Assembly: GCA_947302675.1 (NCBI GenBank)
Contig: CAMYWI010000001.1
Span: 1 to 24,509, forward strand
Length of the DNA: 24,509 nucleotides
Direction: 5' to 3'
Origin: an uncultured Selenomonadales bacterium
GTDB taxonomy: Bacteria > Bacillota_C > Negativicutes > Selenomonadales > Selenomonadaceae
Each line of letters starts with the position of its first letter. The first letter of the stretch is position 1. A program made the translations under genes and the position numbers. Below, one piece after another: positions 22,796 to 24,509 of the stretch. Under the pieces are notes generated by a model. It did no database searches. It had not been told where the DNA came from and saw nothing but the letters and a program-made list of their open reading frames with translations.

Positions 22796-22804
22796 TGCTA
22801 TAAT
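22796..22804 (+). promoter_or_regulatory. Extended -10 promoter of the transporter gene, divergent from alaS
   Basis: The same nonamer TGCTATAAT on the plus strand. No good -35. The start would fall near 22811, leaving a ~12-nt leader with the AAGGTG ribosome-binding site at 22812-22817. Confidence 0.55.
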
Positions 22805-22822
22805 TAACCACAAGGTGATTTT

Positions 22823-24382
22823 ATGAAACTTAGCAACCAAAACATCGCTGAAGTTATGGAAACAACAGAGAAATTTTTTGAATCGGTAAATGCGCCTCGT
22901 AAAGATAAAACCAAAATTTGTCTCCTGTTGGAAGAAGCGTTAATTCGTTATCAAGAAAAGTTCGGCGAGGAACAAGAATTTCAGTTAGTAACCAAAAAAT
23001 GGCTCGGAACGCCGCGAATTTCGATAAAAATCAAGGGCAAACCATTTAACCCGCTTGAAGATAGCGACGACCCGATTTTTTCGGAAGACATTATGAACAA
23101 CCTACTAAATTACGAAAAGGCGCGTGTGATTTACCGTTATGAGGGCGGTTTTAATGAAATTCGAGCGTTTACGCCGCTTGAAATTAAAAATTTAAAAATT
23201 CCCGGCGGCTCAAATACAATTTCTATACTGCTTGCGATTGTTTTCACTCTGATTATGAAGAATTTTTCGCCGGAAGTTCAAAATTTAATTGTAAATATTA
23301 TTACGCCGGTGTTAAATACGCTTTTGGGAGCAATTATCGCTGTGAATATCCCGTTTATTTTCGTTTCGATAGTGGCGAGTATTTGTGCAATGGAAAATAT
23401 GGTGACGCTGAACACAATCGGAACGACGGTTTTGCTTAGATTTTTTAAGATTTTGCTGTTTACAATGGTCGTAGCTATTTTTGTAAGTTCGATTTTCTTT
23501 CCGGTAGTAGATTTCAGCTTTGAAGGGCAAATTTCATCGTCAAGCTCGGACGAATCGGAGAAAATTTTCAATTTGATACTGTCAATCATGCCGCAAAATA
23601 TACTTGAACCGTTTTTAAAGGGAAATATATTGCAAATTGTAATTTTAGCGTTGTTGTCAGGCGTTTGCATAACGATTTTGGGCGACCGAGTCAACGATTT
23701 TAAAAAAGTTGTCGTCGAAAGCAAGCAAATTGTCTTCAAAATGCTTTCGATAACTCTGAATTTGATTCCGGCAGTAATTTTTTTAAGCATGGTAAAGACT
23801 TTGTTAGTTTATTCGTTCGACCAATTCTTTGTGCTTTGGAGAATCATTTTGGCAAATTATATTTCGTTCGTAATAATCCCTGCGGCAATGCTTTTGCGAC
23901 TTTCGATTAAACACGGCGTAAAAATCTCGGATTTTCTGCGGAAAATTTATCCTGCGTGCCTAATTACGTTCACGACGGGTAGCGGAAGCGCGTCAATGCC
24001 CAAAAATCTTGAAATTTGCAAGCAAGAACTGCATATCAAAGAAAATTTATGCGATTTTTATATTATGTTGTCGCACACGCTGTGCCCAATCCCAGCTACA
24101 ATCGGAATAATTATTTATACGTTCTTCGCGGCGGAATTTTCTGGCGTGACAATGACAATTTCACAGTTAATAATCGTCGCATTTCTATCATTTCAGTTCG
24201 CAATCTCTACAGCAAACGGCGGGATAATCGCGACGTTGACGCTTTTGTTGACGCAATTTGGCTTTTCAATGGATTCAATCGGCTTAATTATGGCGTCTAG
24301 CATATTTATCGTAAATATTACGGGCGTAATCAGCATAATCGTGCGCGATTCTGATTTATATGACCTGTCGCGAACGCAATAG
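22823..24382 (+). CDS. Dicarboxylate/amino-acid symporter-fold transporter with N-terminal RsbW/GHKL-like domain (519 aa)
   Basis: ATG start five bases after AAGGTG. Residues ~1-115 are soluble and resemble an RsbW-type GHKL ATPase domain (LLLEEALIRYQEKFG like the N box; ISIKIKGKPFNPLED like the G1 box). However, the Mg-binding Asn position is Arg42 and the DxG Asp position is Ile70, so ATP binding is doubtful. Residues ~130-505 are hydrophobic, with the layout of the Na+/H+:dicarboxylate symporter (GltPh) fold: a hairpin 1-like TTGSGSASMP (384-393) and a hairpin 2-like AISTANGG (460-467). The NMDGT motif is absent (LSHTLCPIPATIG stands in its place) and the helix 8 Asp/Arg pattern is not typical, so the substrate cannot be named. 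Inner-membrane location. A hairpin terminator follows directly. Confidence 0.8.
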   Translation: MKLSNQNIAEVMETTEKFFESVNAPRKDKTKICLLLEEALIRYQEKFGEEQEFQLVTKKWLGTPRISIKIKGKPFNPLEDSDDPIFSEDIMNNLLNYEKARVIYRYEGGFNEIRAFTPLEIKNLKIPGGSNTISILLAIVFTLIMKNFSPEVQNLIVNIITPVLNTLLGAIIAVNIPFIFVSIVASICAMENMVTLNTIGTTVLLRFFKILLFTMVVAIFVSSIFFPVVDFSFEGQISSSSSDESEKIFNLILSIMPQNILEPFLKGNILQIVILALLSGVCITILGDRVNDFKKVVVESKQIVFKMLSITLNLIPAVIFLSMVKTLLVYSFDQFFVLWRIILANYISFVIIPAAMLLRLSIKHGVKISDFLRKIYPACLITFTTGSGSASMPKNLEICKQELHIKENLCDFYIMLSHTLCPIPATIGIIIYTFFAAEFSGVTMTISQLIIVAFLSFQFAISTANGGIIATLTLLLTQFGFSMDSIGLIMASSIFIVNITGVISIIVRDSDLYDLSRTQ

Positions 24383-24403
24383 GCAATAATAAGCAAAAAA
24401 AAT

Positions 24404-24444
24404 GGGCTTAACTCCAATTTTCGGAGCCAAGCCCTAATTTTTTT
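24404..24444. terminator. Bidirectional terminator between converging genes
   Basis: GGGCTT (24404-24409) pairs with AAGCCC (24429-24434), with an inner arm CTCC/GGAG. T7 follows on the plus strand and an A-run precedes it (T-run on the minus strand). It serves the transporter gene and the glyoxalase-family gene from opposite sides. Confidence 0.88.
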
Positions 24445-24449
24445 CGTAA

Positions 24450-24509
24450 TTATTCGGGCAAAACTTCCAGCCAATAGCCGTCGGGGTCTTCGATAAAATA
24501 AATGCCCAT
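24450..24509 (-). CDS. Glyoxalase/lactoylglutathione-lyase family protein, last 19 codons (5' end outside window)
   Basis: Reading the minus strand from the window edge gives MGIYFIEDPDGYWLEVLPE then TAA. FIEDPDGYxxE is the characteristic final strand of the vicinal-oxygen-chelate (glyoxalase I) family, and the Glu supplies a metal ligand. The first Met is probably internal, since the family is ~125 residues long. The fragment is too short to separate glyoxalase I from other VOC-family enzymes. Confidence 0.78.
   Translation of the reverse strand: MGIYFIEDPDGYWLEVLPE

Noticed and set aside
22720..22822. T-box leader for alaS, as in many Firmicutes
   Set aside because: Only ~100 bp separate the divergent genes and the predicted alaS leader is ~19 nt; no specifier loop or T-box sequence is present.
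1..24509. Prophage, insertion sequence or other mobile element
   Set aside because: No transposase, integrase, terminal inverted repeats or target duplications were seen; the duplications are accounted for by paralogous repeat proteins.

Overview
The window reads as a chromosomal segment of a diderm Firmicute, probably Negativicutes (Selenomonadales-like). That placement is inference: the basis is giant RTX-type surface or secreted proteins that start with a FIFDLQRF motif and carry no classical signal peptide, strong Firmicute-type AGGAGG ribosome-binding sites, frequent TTG starts, and the style of the housekeeping genes. No tRNA, rRNA, CRISPR array, insertion sequence or phage gene was seen.

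Left half (1-12.8 kb, + strand): the 3' end of one RTX-type repeat protein is followed by a complete 3,817-residue paralogue. The large protein has, in order: a short N-terminal motif, about 1,600 residues of degenerate beta-rich repeats (including a 2.3-2.4 kb-period internal duplication), a first glycine/aspartate calcium-binding-type repeat module, an embedded alpha/beta serine hydrolase with a complete apparent catalytic triad, about 1,400 further residues of repeat modules, and a C-terminal domain shared with the upstream paralogue. A 407-bp block of the two C-terminal domains differs at only two positions although its flanks are clearly diverged, which suggests gene conversion or a very recent exchange. 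The intergenic segment after each gene (hairpin terminator plus a -35/17 bp/-10 promoter) is also duplicated.

Centre (12.86-16.69 kb, + strand): the second copy of that promoter drives a 1,274-residue multidomain protein. It joins a CapA-type metallophosphatase-like domain, a beta-sandwich, a complete MurF-like ligase, a proline-rich linker, a VanY/M15-type D,D-carboxypeptidase and an orphan second MurF N-terminal-like domain. This architecture and the hydrolase-in-RTX protein are the strongest candidates for something undescribed; both concern the cell envelope or surface.

Right part: a minus-strand operon reads alaS, a CobD-like PLP enzyme, a family 8 glycosyltransferase, and a CDF metal exporter with an Asn/Asp-Asp/Asp (manganese-type) site. 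A hairpin lies between alaS and the CobD-like gene, and the last three genes are joined by 4-bp ATGA overlaps. The CDF gene ends inside the 3' end of the CapA-Mur-M15 gene (29-bp tail-to-tail overlap). Divergent from alaS is a transporter of the dicarboxylate symporter fold with an N-terminal degenerate RsbW/GHKL-like domain. The window ends in the last codons of a minus-strand glyoxalase-family gene behind a bidirectional terminator.
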